Shown piece after piece: positions 24,687-32,259 of a DNA stretch of 64,000 nucleotides; within the stretch, counting starts at the first letter, position 1, and each line of letters begins with the position of its first letter. The notes below the pieces were generated by a model. It had not been told where the DNA came from, did no database searches, and worked only from the letters and a program-made list of their open reading frames with translations. The position numbers were made by a program, and so were the translations under genes. The stretch is from the NCBI RefSeq assembly GCF_004358165.1, contig NZ_SMTG01000003.1, positions 62,001-126,000 on the forward strand, in the 5' to 3' direction. Origin of the DNA: Luteimonas terrae. GTDB taxonomy: Bacteria; Pseudomonadota; Gammaproteobacteria; Xanthomonadales; Xanthomonadaceae.

Positions 24687-25370
24687 TCATTTCTTCGTTG
24701 AGTCCGGCGACTGCTCGGCCTGGATGATCAGCGCTTCGTCGAGCAGATACGGGTAGAACTGCATCCGCCGTCGGAACTCGGCGCCAGCCCAGCCGATGAG
24801 CCAGAGGATCGCGGCCATTACCGCAAAGAACGCGATCCAGCTGGGTAATGCCAGAAGATCACGCCAGTTGCGCAGGACGACGAACAACGACAGCAGCAAG
24901 GGCATGAGGCCCAGACGCTCGACGCCGCCAATCAGAATTGTCAGTCTAGAGCCAAGCCTTTCGTAGCCCATGCGGGCGGCCCGAGCTTGCGCCTCAAGCT
25001 CGCCTTTCGGATACGTGGCCAGCCGCTTCGCCAATGACCGAAACTCGGCAACGTCGTGATCAACCTGCGCGATCATTCCACGGCGATGCGCACGAAACTC
25101 GCGCCATAACACGATGGTGTTGCGCACGAAGCCGGGCGCGAATCCAATCACCATGATGATCAGCCCAGCCTTCGACATCCAGACCATCCACTGCGCAGGT
25201 GCGAACCACTGGATCAACAGCGAGGGAAGCAGACCCAACACTGCGCCGAGAACGCCAATAAGCGTCCAAGGGCGAATCCATTGCGGTGTGTTGAGCGCCG
25301 CGACCGGCCCCTCAGGCACGGCCTCGATCTGGGTATCCAGCAGCGCAAATGTCAAAGGCGCCTGATCCAT
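24687..25370 (-). CDS. Four-TM membrane protein in CBASS operon
   Basis: A 227-residue protein with two pairs of transmembrane helices. Helices at about 35-57 and 63-83 are followed by a cytoplasmic coiled or helical region (about 88-145: FRAHRRGMIAQVDHDVAEF, LAKRLATYPKGELEAQA). A second pair lies at about 150-167 and 178-198, with a charged C-tail (QAEQSPDSTKK). I do not recognise it. The number of helices recalls SMODS-associated 4TM effectors, but I see no specific motif. It lies 68 bp downstream of the Cap15-like gene and 25 bp upstream of the frameshifted gene, all on one strand. Base composition is lower in GC than the genome average. Confidence 0.75.
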   Translation of the reverse strand: MDQAPLTFALLDTQIEAVPEGPVAALNTPQWIRPWTLIGVLGAVLGLLPSLLIQWFAPAQWMVWMSKAGLIIMVIGFAPGFVRNTIVLWREFRAHRRGMIAQVDHDVAEFRSLAKRLATYPKGELEAQARAARMGYERLGSRLTILIGGVERLGLMPLLLSLFVVLRNWRDLLALPSWIAFFAVMAAILWLIGWAGAEFRRRMQFYPYLLDEALIIQAEQSPDSTKK

Positions 25371-25438
25371 GGCCTCGTCTTGCTCCTCGGCTCAAACAAA
25401 CAAAAGGAGTGAACCAAACCCTGTTATCCCGCTCACTC

Positions 25439-26086
25439 TCACCCATCTTCTCCAAACGCGGCATCGGCATCTGCGAAGCGAGTCTTTTGCGCAGCTATAC
25501 GTCGACTCAGAAGCAAGCTCCCCTTCGTGAGGCGGTCCGTGAAATATTCACCGGTGACCGTCGCTGGCCGTAATTTCTGTGGCCCATGCGTGTCAAGGAC
25601 AATAGCCCCGAAGTGGATCTCGCTGCGATACGCGCGCAAGTGAACATTAGGCTGGTTGGAGTAAACACCAAAAACTTTGTATCCGTCCTCGCTCGGAGAC
25701 TTGGTAATCGAATGCGCGATGAGCCAGGATTCCGACTCCGGGGTCATCAGATGCAACTGAAGCTTATAAAAAGTCTGCGTAACGCCCATGTAGCAGACAA
25801 TGGGAGGAATTCTGATCTTGGTGGCGGGATCTTCGTAGCTCGACTGCAACTCGACAAGCCAAGTTCCTCGCAGGTCCGGGCGACAGAAGAGCCAGCCGTG
25901 CAGCCAGCGCTGCCGCCACAGAACATGCTCAACGGCAAGCGCAACCAATCCCAAGAAGCCGACAACAATGCCGAAGGGTGCAGCATGCTCGATAGAAATC
26001 GGCGTGCCCTGAATAAGGAGAACGACTCCCCAGACGACCACCGCAAGCAACAGAACAATGACGATATGCAGGCGCGTCAATGTCAT
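25439..26086 (-). CDS. cap15: Cap15-type CBASS effector (2TM plus beta-barrel)
   Basis: A 215-residue membrane protein. Two N-terminal helices (about 6-27 and 36-56) are followed by a beta-rich domain (about 70-205: DLRGTWLVELQSSYEDP, VTQTFYKLQLHLMTPESES, YKVFGVYSN, GTLVLS-like KGSLLLSRR). This is the layout of SMODS-associating 2TM beta-strand-rich effectors (Cap15). Such effectors oligomerise upon binding a cyclic nucleotide and disrupt the inner membrane of an infected cell. The ATG overlaps the stop of the CD-NTase gene as ATGA, so synthesis of sensor and effector is coupled. The family call rests on architecture and the GTW...SSY, QTF and ESES pattern. Confidence 0.82.
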   Translation of the reverse strand: MTLTRLHIVIVLLLAVVVWGVVLLIQGTPISIEHAAPFGIVVGFLGLVALAVEHVLWRQRWLHGWLFCRPDLRGTWLVELQSSYEDPATKIRIPPIVCYMGVTQTFYKLQLHLMTPESESWLIAHSITKSPSEDGYKVFGVYSNQPNVHLRAYRSEIHFGAIVLDTHGPQKLRPATVTGEYFTDRLTKGSLLLSRRIAAQKTRFADADAAFGEDG

Positions 26087-26997
26087 GGCACGATCCCGAT
26101 GTAAGACCAAGCATCGAGCAAGAACTTGTTTACCTTGGCTCGCTGATCTGCGGGCTGGCCAATGAATATGTACTTCAACTGGCTAACTTCGCACCAGTAT
26201 TGGCACGTCGCATCTTCACGCGTGTTCGACCACAGATAACAGAGAACTGCGCGCACGCACTTTTCCCAACTGCCGTGAGCGAAATTCTCGTTTGGGGCGT
26301 TGTGCACTAAGCACTCGACCAGAAATCCCTTAATGTCCTTGGCCGACTCGCTTCCCTCCCCCTCCATGACATAGCGCAGTTTCCGCAAAATCCGCACCAC
26401 ACCCTTGAACGCCCTGCGCGTCGCCTCGTTCTTGCTGACGGCGTATTCGTAATGTTGGGCCGGCCAGTGCGGATACAACTTTTCAGGCCAATTGATAATT
26501 CGTCCGCCGCTATCGGGGCGAAGTTCGACACCGCAAAGAAAAGAGCCATCTGTGTTGTAGCGCCGATGCTCAAACAGCGGCACTACGTCAGCATCTACCC
26601 GATAAGTGTTGGCGTGTACGTCGAACGCCTTGTCCCCCCACGTTACGCCGGATGTACCGAAGCGCGCGATGAGCGCCCCGTAGATCTGCCTTTTGAACTC
26701 TTGGACTGAGTACGCGGATTCGCTATTTCCGAACGTTTCGTCGGTAGTTCCTTGTGGGTACTCGGGGTAGAACGTGCTCCCTGTGTACAACACACCGATA
26801 TCGACGTCGCTGTCCTGCCTTACATTGACGCGATTTCGGTAGGAACCTTGGACGAAGACCCGAGTGGTGCTTTTCAGTTTGGCGTCCGCATCTAAGGCAT
26901 CTCGAATACCTTTGATGGCGTTCTGAATCCGCGCTTCTTCAGTATCTCCAGGCGGTTGCGCCCACTGCGAGAACTTGGCTTCCCACTCTCCGGCCAT
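26083..26997 (-). CDS. CBASS CD-NTase (cGAS/DncV-like nucleotidyltransferase)
   Basis: A 304-residue nucleotidyltransferase. The Pol-beta-type active site is FVQGSYRNRVNVRQDSDVDIGVL: Gly51-Ser52 hold the triphosphate, Asp64 and Asp66 bind metal, and the third acidic residue is Asp135 or Asp137 in RVDADVVP. The rest (INWPEKLYPHW, KNEATRRAFKGVVRILRKLR, GFLVECLVHNAPN) matches the OAS1/cGAS-like helical lobe of bacterial CD-NTases, which make cyclic oligonucleotides upon phage infection. AAGGAAGG lies five bases before the ATG. With the coupled Cap15-like gene it forms a minimal (type I, no Cap2/Cap3) CBASS. The product nucleotide and clade cannot be assigned by eye. Confidence 0.88.
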   Translation of the reverse strand: MAGEWEAKFSQWAQPPGDTEEARIQNAIKGIRDALDADAKLKSTTRVFVQGSYRNRVNVRQDSDVDIGVLYTGSTFYPEYPQGTTDETFGNSESAYSVQEFKRQIYGALIARFGTSGVTWGDKAFDVHANTYRVDADVVPLFEHRRYNTDGSFLCGVELRPDSGGRIINWPEKLYPHWPAQHYEYAVSKNEATRRAFKGVVRILRKLRYVMEGEGSESAKDIKGFLVECLVHNAPNENFAHGSWEKCVRAVLCYLWSNTREDATCQYWCEVSQLKYIFIGQPADQRAKVNKFLLDAWSYIGIVP

Positions 26998-27027
26998 CCT
27001 TGCCTTCCTTAAATTGATGTTGGTAGG

Positions 27028-27098
27028 CCGGCGTTCTAAACCCCGGGAATCGAACCAGCGTCACGGGGGATTTCAACTCCGACTTTAGCAATCTGCGC
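27028..27098 (-). other. tRNA T-arm-like relic at island edge
   Basis: On the minus strand this interval contains CTGGTTCGATTCCCGGGG, which looks like a tRNA TpsiC arm, preceded by GGAGTTGAAATCC, which can fold as a short anticodon-like arm. The T-stem has mismatches and no full cloverleaf or CCA end can be made. It may be a decayed tRNA fragment marking an old integration site. It lies between the nrdJb stop and the CD-NTase start. Confidence 0.3.
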
Positions 27099-27884
27099 TC
27101 ACCCGCACTTGCTATAACCACAGTTCAAACACGTCGCGCATCCGTCCATCAGCACCAGCGCCTTCGTGCTGCACTTGTGGCACATGGTCGCGGACGGCGG
27201 GAAGCTCGCGTCGTCGCCGGTGATGGCGATGTCTTCGGGGTGTGCGTCTGCGCTGGTTGGCGCCGTGGGCGCGGCGACGTTTACGTCAGCGTTTTTTTTT
27301 GAGCCTTCGCGCTCTTCGAACTGCCGGCGCTTCTCGGCGATCAGCGCTTTCTGCGCGTCCGACATTTCCGGGTCGTGCATCATGCCGATGGACTTGAGAT
27401 GGTCCTCGACGATCATGCCCAGCTCGGCGACCAGCGACGGCATGTACACGCCGCCGGCCTTGAAGTAGCCACCCTTGGGGTCGAACACGGCGCGCATTTC
27501 CTCCACCAGGAAGGTCACGTCGCCGCCCTTGCGGAACACGGCCGACATGATGCGCGTCAGCGCGACGATCCACTGGAAGTGGTCCATCGACTTGGAGTTG
27601 ATGAAGATCTCGAACGGGCGGCGCTGCTCGTGCTCTGAGCCCGCGTTGAGCACGATGTCGTTGATGGTCACGTACATGGCGTGTTCGACCAGCGGGGATT
27701 TGATCTTGTAGGTGCTGCCGATCAGGACGTCCGGGCGCTCGATGCGCTCGTGCATCTGGATGACGTCGGCCTTGGGCAGTTCCGCCTCGACGGTCTCGCG
27801 CGAGACGGACGTGCCTTCGACGGCCTTGTCCTCCGGCTTCACGACGGCGTATCCGGTGATCTTGCGGTCGATCTTGACGGCCAT
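27099..27884 (-). CDS. nrdJb: Class II ribonucleotide reductase C-terminal component NrdJb
   Basis: A 261-residue protein matching the separately encoded C-terminal part of the B12-dependent ribonucleotide reductase (NrdJa/NrdJb of Pseudomonas and Xanthomonas). The body (KITGYAVVKPEDKAV, STYKIKSPLVEHAMYVTIND, FEIFINSKSMDHFQWIVALTRIMSAVFRKGGD in parts) is the TSCPD-type domain. The C-terminus has CHKCS and CLNCGYSKCG, cysteine pairs that bind zinc and relay reducing power from thioredoxin to the active site. The ATG at 27884 (MAVKIDRKITG) is chosen because upstream codons fall in a hairpin-rich repeat. An H1-like gene separates it from nrdJa. Confidence 0.88.
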   Translation of the reverse strand: MAVKIDRKITGYAVVKPEDKAVEGTSVSRETVEAELPKADVIQMHERIERPDVLIGSTYKIKSPLVEHAMYVTINDIVLNAGSEHEQRRPFEIFINSKSMDHFQWIVALTRIMSAVFRKGGDVTFLVEEMRAVFDPKGGYFKAGGVYMPSLVAELGMIVEDHLKSIGMMHDPEMSDAQKALIAEKRRQFEEREGSKKNADVNVAAPTAPTSADAHPEDIAITGDDASFPPSATMCHKCSTKALVLMDGCATCLNCGYSKCG

Positions 27885-27934
27885 GGCGCGGGTCCTGGGT
27901 GGATTGCGGGTGTGGTGGAAGTTCGGGGGAGCGC

Positions 27935-28076
27935 AATTCCCCCTCTCCCCAACCCCTCTCCCGCGAGGGGAGAGGGGCTTTGAGCACTCCCTCTCCCGCG
28001 AAGGGAGAGGGGCTTCGAGCAGCGCTTCCGCGAGGGGAGCGATCTGGAACGACCTCACCCGTGGGGTGAGGTTGAA
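27935..28076. repeat. Tandem CCCTCTCCC hairpins and REP-like hairpin
   Basis: Two adjacent near-identical units, CCCTCTCCCGCGAGGGGAGAGGG-GCTTTGAGC and CCCTCTCCCGCGAAGGGAGAGGG-GCTTCGAGC (given here in pieces), each fold as a strong hairpin between about 27952 and 28021. A further CCTCACCC/GGGTGAGG hairpin (28053-28072) lies just past the stop of the H1-like gene. They fill the gap between the H1-like gene and nrdJb and could attenuate or end transcription. Confidence 0.75.
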
Positions 28077-28085
28077 GCGGGTGGA

Positions 28086-28814
28086 TCAGGCCTTCTTCGA
28101 CGCGCGCTTGGTGGCGCCTTTCTTGGCGGCGACCGAACGCTTGGCGGTCTTGGCCGTCGTCTTGGCAACACCCTTGCGGGCGGCGACGCTGCGCTTGGCG
28201 GTCGCGGTCTTGGCAGCGGCCTTCTTTGCGACCTTCTTCACCGCCTTCTTGGTGGCCTTCTTGGCGGCGCTCACCTTGCGGGTGGCTGCGGCCTTCTTGG
28301 TGGCGGTCTTCTTCGTCGCTGCCTTCTTGGCGGCGGTCTTCTTCGTCGCTGCCTTCTTGGTGGCGGCCTTCTTCGCCGTCGCCTTCCTGGCGACCGACTT
28401 TTTGGCAGTTGCCTTCTTGGCAGTTGCCTTCTTCGCTGTCGCCTTCTTCGCGGTCGCCTTCTTGGCGGTCTTCTTGGTGGCCTTCTTCGCGGCGCTCTTC
28501 TTGCCGGCGCCGGCGCGCTTGGCGGCGGCGATGTCGGCGCTCGCGCTGGCCTTGGCGGCGGCGAGCTTCTTCTTCACTGCGGACACGCGCTTGCTGACGG
28601 CCTTGCTGGCCTTGGCGGTGGTCTTGCTGACGGTCTTGCGCACCTTGGTCACGCGCTGCGTGACCGTCTTTTCCGCTTCCTGTGCGCTCTTCCTGGCCGA
28701 CTGGGCGACCTCGTTGGCGCGCTGCTTGACCACGGCCACGATTTCCTTCGCCTTCTCGGCGACGTCTTCGGCCGCGTGCGTCAGGGTGTCGGCAACCCCG
28801 TTTCCGTTACTCAT
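28086..28814 (-). CDS. Histone H1-like lysine/alanine-rich protein
   Basis: A 242-residue basic protein. The first 45 residues (MSNGNGVADTLTHAAEDVAEKAKE) form an amphipathic helix. The rest is composed of degenerate KKATAKK, KKAATKK and KKTAKK repeats rich in Ala, Lys and Thr. This composition is that of eukaryotic H1-tail-like bacterial nucleoid proteins (AlgP, Hc1-like), which bind DNA non-specifically. The start at 28814 has GAGGA about eight bases upstream. It is sandwiched between nrdJa and nrdJb on the same strand. Repeat number is likely to vary between strains because the DNA repeats are prone to slippage. Confidence 0.85.
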   Translation of the reverse strand: MSNGNGVADTLTHAAEDVAEKAKEIVAVVKQRANEVAQSARKSAQEAEKTVTQRVTKVRKTVSKTTAKASKAVSKRVSAVKKKLAAAKASASADIAAAKRAGAGKKSAAKKATKKTAKKATAKKATAKKATAKKATAKKSVARKATAKKAATKKAATKKTAAKKAATKKTATKKAAATRKVSAAKKATKKAVKKVAKKAAAKTATAKRSVAARKGVAKTTAKTAKRSVAAKKGATKRASKKA

Positions 28815-28980
28815 CTTGATTGTCCTCGTCAGTGAACAGTTACGGAGCACAGCGTCCGTGGCGGAAATGTAGCGCGAAGATCGTGCACAGGGGAGCAGGT
28901 CTTGCGGTGCAGCCGCCGCGTCCTCGACGCGGCGTGTCGCAGGCTCGCGCCGCCGTCACCGGCGGTGCGGCAGGCGGCTG

Positions 28981-31900
28981 TCAGAACTTGCCGTAATAGC
29001 CTTCCTTCAGCGCGTCGAACAGGTTGGCGGCGGTGTGCAGTTCGCCGTCGTATTCGATCTGCTCGTTGCCCTTCACCTCGAGCACGCTGCCGTCCTCGAG
29101 TTCGAAGCGGTAGGTGGTGTTTTCCAAATCCGCTTCCTTGACCAGCACGCCCTGGAACGCGGCGGGATTGAAGCGGAACGTGGTGCAGCCCTTGAGGCCC
29201 TGCTGGTGGGCGTAGCGGTAGATGTCCTTGAAGTCCTCGTAGGGGTAGTCCGTCGGAACGTTCGCGGTCTTGGAGATCGAGCTGTCCACCCACGTTTGCG
29301 CGGCGGCCTGCACGTCGACGTGCGCCTTGGGCGTGATGTCGTCGGCGGCGATGAAGTAGTCGGGCAACTTCGCGTCGGCGTCGTCCGAATACGGCATGGC
29401 CTTCGGATTGACCAGCGCGCGGTAGGCCAGCAGCTCGAACGAGAAGACGTCCACCTTTTCCTTGGTCTTCTTGCCCTCGCGGATCACGTTGCGGCTGTAG
29501 TGGTGCGCGAACGAGGGCTCGATGCCGTTGGAGGCATTGTTGGCCAGCGACAGCGAGATGGTGCCGGTGGGCGCGATGGAGCTGTGGTGGGTGAAACGCG
29601 CGCCCACCTCGGCCAGATGGTCGACCAGTTCCGGCGCGACCTCGGCGATCTTCTGCATGTAGCGCGAGTACTTCGCGTGCAGCACCTTGCCGGGAATCTC
29701 CTGGCCGACCTTCCAGCCGTCGGCGGCCATTTCCGGGCGCTTGCGCAGCATGGCGGCGGTCACGGTGAAGCGCTCTTCCATGATCGGCGCCGGGCCTTTC
29801 TCCTGCGCCAGCGTGAGACCGGTTTCCCAGCCGGCGACGGCCATCTCGCGCGCGATGCGCTCGGTGAACTCGCAGGAGTCCGCCTCGCCGTAGCGCATGC
29901 GCAGCATGGTCATCGTGCTGCCCAGGCCGAGGAAGCCCATGCCGTGGCGGCGCTTGCGCATGATCTCGTCGCGCTGCTTCTGCAGCGGCAGGCCGTTGAC
30001 CTCGACCACGTTGTCGAGCATGCGCGTGAACACCCGAACCACTTCCTTGTATTCCTCCCAGTCGAACCACGCGCGTTCGGTGAAGGGCTCGCGCACGAAC
30101 TTGGTGAGATTGACCGACCCGAGCAGGCAGGCGCCGTAGGGCGGAAGTGGCTGCTCGCCGCAATTGTGTGCGTGCAGACCATTCGCATCGAAGGTGTTGA
30201 TGCCCGGCACCTGCACGTCGTAGACGGCTTCTTCGCCATCCGCGGTCACCGATTCGACGGTCGCGACGAACCGGCTGCGATTGAGCGCGCGACGGTAGCC
30301 GGACAGCGCCCGCTCGAGCCGACCGGCCTTGTCGCTGTCGGCGAAGCCGATCAGATCGGCGTAGCGGGCGAGCGCCTCACCGCTGATCACGAGTTCGAAC
30401 TGCGCCTGGGTGTCGTAGCCGCGCTGGCCACTGCGACCGTCGGGCAGCACGGCCTGCCCCGCCGGACGACGATCGTAGATCGACGCGGGAATGCCTAAGC
30501 GCAGAAGCATCCGCTGCACCGCTTCGAGCCGTGCGCGATCGGATTGCGCCAGACGTACGGTCACACCCTTCAGCTGGCTGCCCTGCACGCTGCCGTCGGC
30601 GTCGAAGAAGCCGCGCAGGAAGCCGCGGCAGGCGGCGCTGGACATCTGTTCGACCGACGGGGTGATGGCCTTGTCGCCGGGCGACATGCCAAGACCGCTG
30701 GCGATGTCGCGCAGCGCGGCCGACTTCATGCGCCACTCGCCGCGGCCGCTCACTTCGGACCAGCCGGCGAAGTCGCTGCGATGCGGCAACGTGCGCGCAC
30801 AACGCTCGGCTTCCTGCATCAACGCGACCACGCCCGCAGGGCGCTGCGCGGCCGGTCCGTTCGCCTGCGCGGCTACGCTCCATGCCGACAGCACGGCGGC
30901 TTCTGCCTTGAGCGTGCCGTCGCCGACCAGCAGACCCAGCAAATAGCCGGTTTCCAGCGTGTGCGCGCCGTTCCATTCGGCATTCGCGCGATGGTCGTTG
31001 AGCAGGACGCGATCGCCGGCCGCCAGTTGGCCGGCCTCGCACCACTCGGTCTCCACGCTCCAGCGCGTCAGCCGGCTGACCCGGCGTACCCGATGGTCGT
31101 GCGTGAGACGCAGACGATGGCCTTCGCGCATCTGCAGTGCGAATACGGGCTTGGTCGCCGTCAGGAAAAATCCTTCGGCGGTGGTCGCGTGATCGGCGCC
31201 ATCGACGCGCGCCTGGAACGGGCGCCCGATGAGATCCGACACCTGGCGAGGCCCGTCGCCCGTCTGCACCCAGGTGTCGGCGGTGACGCAGGGATTGGTC
31301 GCGCGGATGCTCTCGCACCACCAGTTGTTGTTCTGCTCGTTGACGCGGTCGATGAGGATGAAGCCCGGCTCGGCGTAGTCGTACGTCGAGACCATGATCA
31401 TGTCCCACAGGTGCCGCGCGCGGACCTTGCCGTAGACCTTGCAGGCGACGAGGCCGTCGTCGCGGGTGACGTAGCCGGTGGTCTGCGGCCATTCGCGCCA
31501 GATGACCTGCTCGACATCGGCCAGATCAAGATCGCCGGCCTCCTTGTCGTTGATCGGGAACACCAGCGGCCATTCCGCATCGGCATCGACGGCCTGCATG
31601 AAGCCGTCGGTGATCAGCAGCGAGAGATTGAACTGGCGCAGGCGGCCGTCTTCGCGCTTGGCGCGGATGAAGTCGCGCACGTCGGGATGGCTGACGTCGA
31701 AGGTGCCCATCTGCGCGCCGCGGCGACCGCCGGCGGAGCTGACGGTGAAACACATCTTGTCGTAGATATCCATGAAGGACATCGGGCCCGAGGTGTACGC
31801 ACCGGCGCCGGCGACGAAGGCGCCCTTGGGCCGCAGCGTGGAGAACTCGTAACCGATGCCGCAGCCGGCCTTCAGCGTGAGGCCGGCCTCGTGGACCTTC

Positions 31901-32259
31901 TCCAGGATGCCGTCCATCGAATCGACGATCGTGCCCGACACCGTGCAGTTGATCGTGCTGGTCGCGGGTTTGTGCTCCAGCGCGCCGGCATTGGACGTGA
32001 TGCGGCCGGCGGGAATCGCACCGCGGCGCAGCGCCCACAGGAAGCGCTCGTTCCAGTGGCGCTGCTTCTCCACCGTGGTCTCGGCTTCGGCGAGTGCCTT
32101 GGCGACACGCTGGTAGGTGCCGTCGATGTCGGCATCCACGGCCACGCCCTGCTTGGTCTTCAGGCGGTACTTCTTGTCCCAGATGTCGTCCGACGCGGGC
32201 TGCATCGGAATGTCGGGACCTGCGTCCTGCTTCACCGCCGCGAGGCGAACCGTGCTCAT
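28981..32259 (-). CDS. nrdJa: Class II (B12) ribonucleotide reductase NrdJa, intein-containing
   Basis: A 1092-residue precursor: a host enzyme of 716 residues plus a 376-residue intein. NrdJa reduces ribonucleotides to deoxyribonucleotides using adenosylcobalamin, with or without oxygen. Host motifs include STINCTVSGT (redox Cys105), FNLSLLITD and, after splicing, NPCGEQPLPPYGACLLGS. In the last motif the first Cys (residue 324 of the mature enzyme) is the thiyl-radical residue and the Cys eleven residues on pairs with Cys105 (by analogy with Thermotoga NrdJ). The C-terminal redox cysteines are supplied by NrdJb. A GGAG sits 11 nt before the ATG, with two NrdR-box-like sites about 230 bp upstream. 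Confidence 0.93.
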   Translation of the reverse strand: MSTVRLAAVKQDAGPDIPMQPASDDIWDKKYRLKTKQGVAVDADIDGTYQRVAKALAEAETTVEKQRHWNERFLWALRRGAIPAGRITSNAGALEHKPATSTINCTVSGTIVDSMDGILEKVHEAGLTLKAGCGIGYEFSTLRPKGAFVAGAGAYTSGPMSFMDIYDKMCFTVSSAGGRRGAQMGTFDVSHPDVRDFIRAKREDGRLRQFNLSLLITDGFMQAVDADAEWPLVFPINDKEAGDLDLADVEQVIWREWPQTTGYVTRDDGLVACKVYGKVRARHLWDMIMVSTYDYAEPGFILIDRVNEQNNNWWCESIRATNPCVTADTWVQTGDGPRQVSDLIGRPFQARVDGADHATTAEGFFLTATKPVFALQMREGHRLRLTHDHRVRRVSRLTRWSVETEWCEAGQLAAGDRVLLNDHRANAEWNGAHTLETGYLLGLLVGDGTLKAEAAVLSAWSVAAQANGPAAQRPAGVVALMQEAERCARTLPHRSDFAGWSEVSGRGEWRMKSAALRDIASGLGMSPGDKAITPSVEQMSSAACRGFLRGFFDADGSVQGSQLKGVTVRLAQSDRARLEAVQRMLLRLGIPASIYDRRPAGQAVLPDGRSGQRGYDTQAQFELVISGEALARYADLIGFADSDKAGRLERALSGYRRALNRSRFVATVESVTADGEEAVYDVQVPGINTFDANGLHAHNCGEQPLPPYGACLLGSVNLTKFVREPFTERAWFDWEEYKEVVRVFTRMLDNVVEVNGLPLQKQRDEIMRKRRHGMGFLGLGSTMTMLRMRYGEADSCEFTERIAREMAVAGWETGLTLAQEKGPAPIMEERFTVTAAMLRKRPEMAADGWKVGQEIPGKVLHAKYSRYMQKIAEVAPELVDHLAEVGARFTHHSSIAPTGTISLSLANNASNGIEPSFAHHYSRNVIREGKKTKEKVDVFSFELLAYRALVNPKAMPYSDDADAKLPDYFIAADDITPKAHVDVQAAAQTWVDSSISKTANVPTDYPYEDFKDIYRYAHQQGLKGCTTFRFNPAAFQGVLVKEADLENTTYRFELEDGSVLEVKGNEQIEYDGELHTAANLFDALKEGYYGKF
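30163..31290 (-). mobile_element. Intein with LAGLIDADG homing endonuclease in nrdJa
   Basis: Residues 324-699 of the precursor. Block A starts with Cys1 (NP|CVTADTWVQTGDG). Block B is HRLRLTHDHRV with the T-x-x-H motif. Two dodecapeptide motifs, YLLGLLVGDGTL (439-450) and GFLRGFFDADGS (547-558 region), are LAGLIDADG endonuclease blocks C and E. Block F is YDVQVPGINTFDANG and block G ends in HN with Cys700 as the +1 nucleophile. Splicing restores NP-CGEQP. All splicing residues look intact, and both endonuclease acidic residues are present, so it may be an active homing element. Confidence 0.93.

Noticed and set aside
24687..25370. Calling the 4TM protein a known S-4TM CBASS effector
   Set aside because: It has four helices and sits in a CBASS operon, but it is shorter than the usual effector and I see no diagnostic motif, so it is left unassigned.
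28086..28814. Short tandem DNA repeats resembling a CRISPR array
   Set aside because: The repeats are in-frame KKATAKK-type codons of the H1-like protein, contiguous with no unique spacers, and no cas genes are present.
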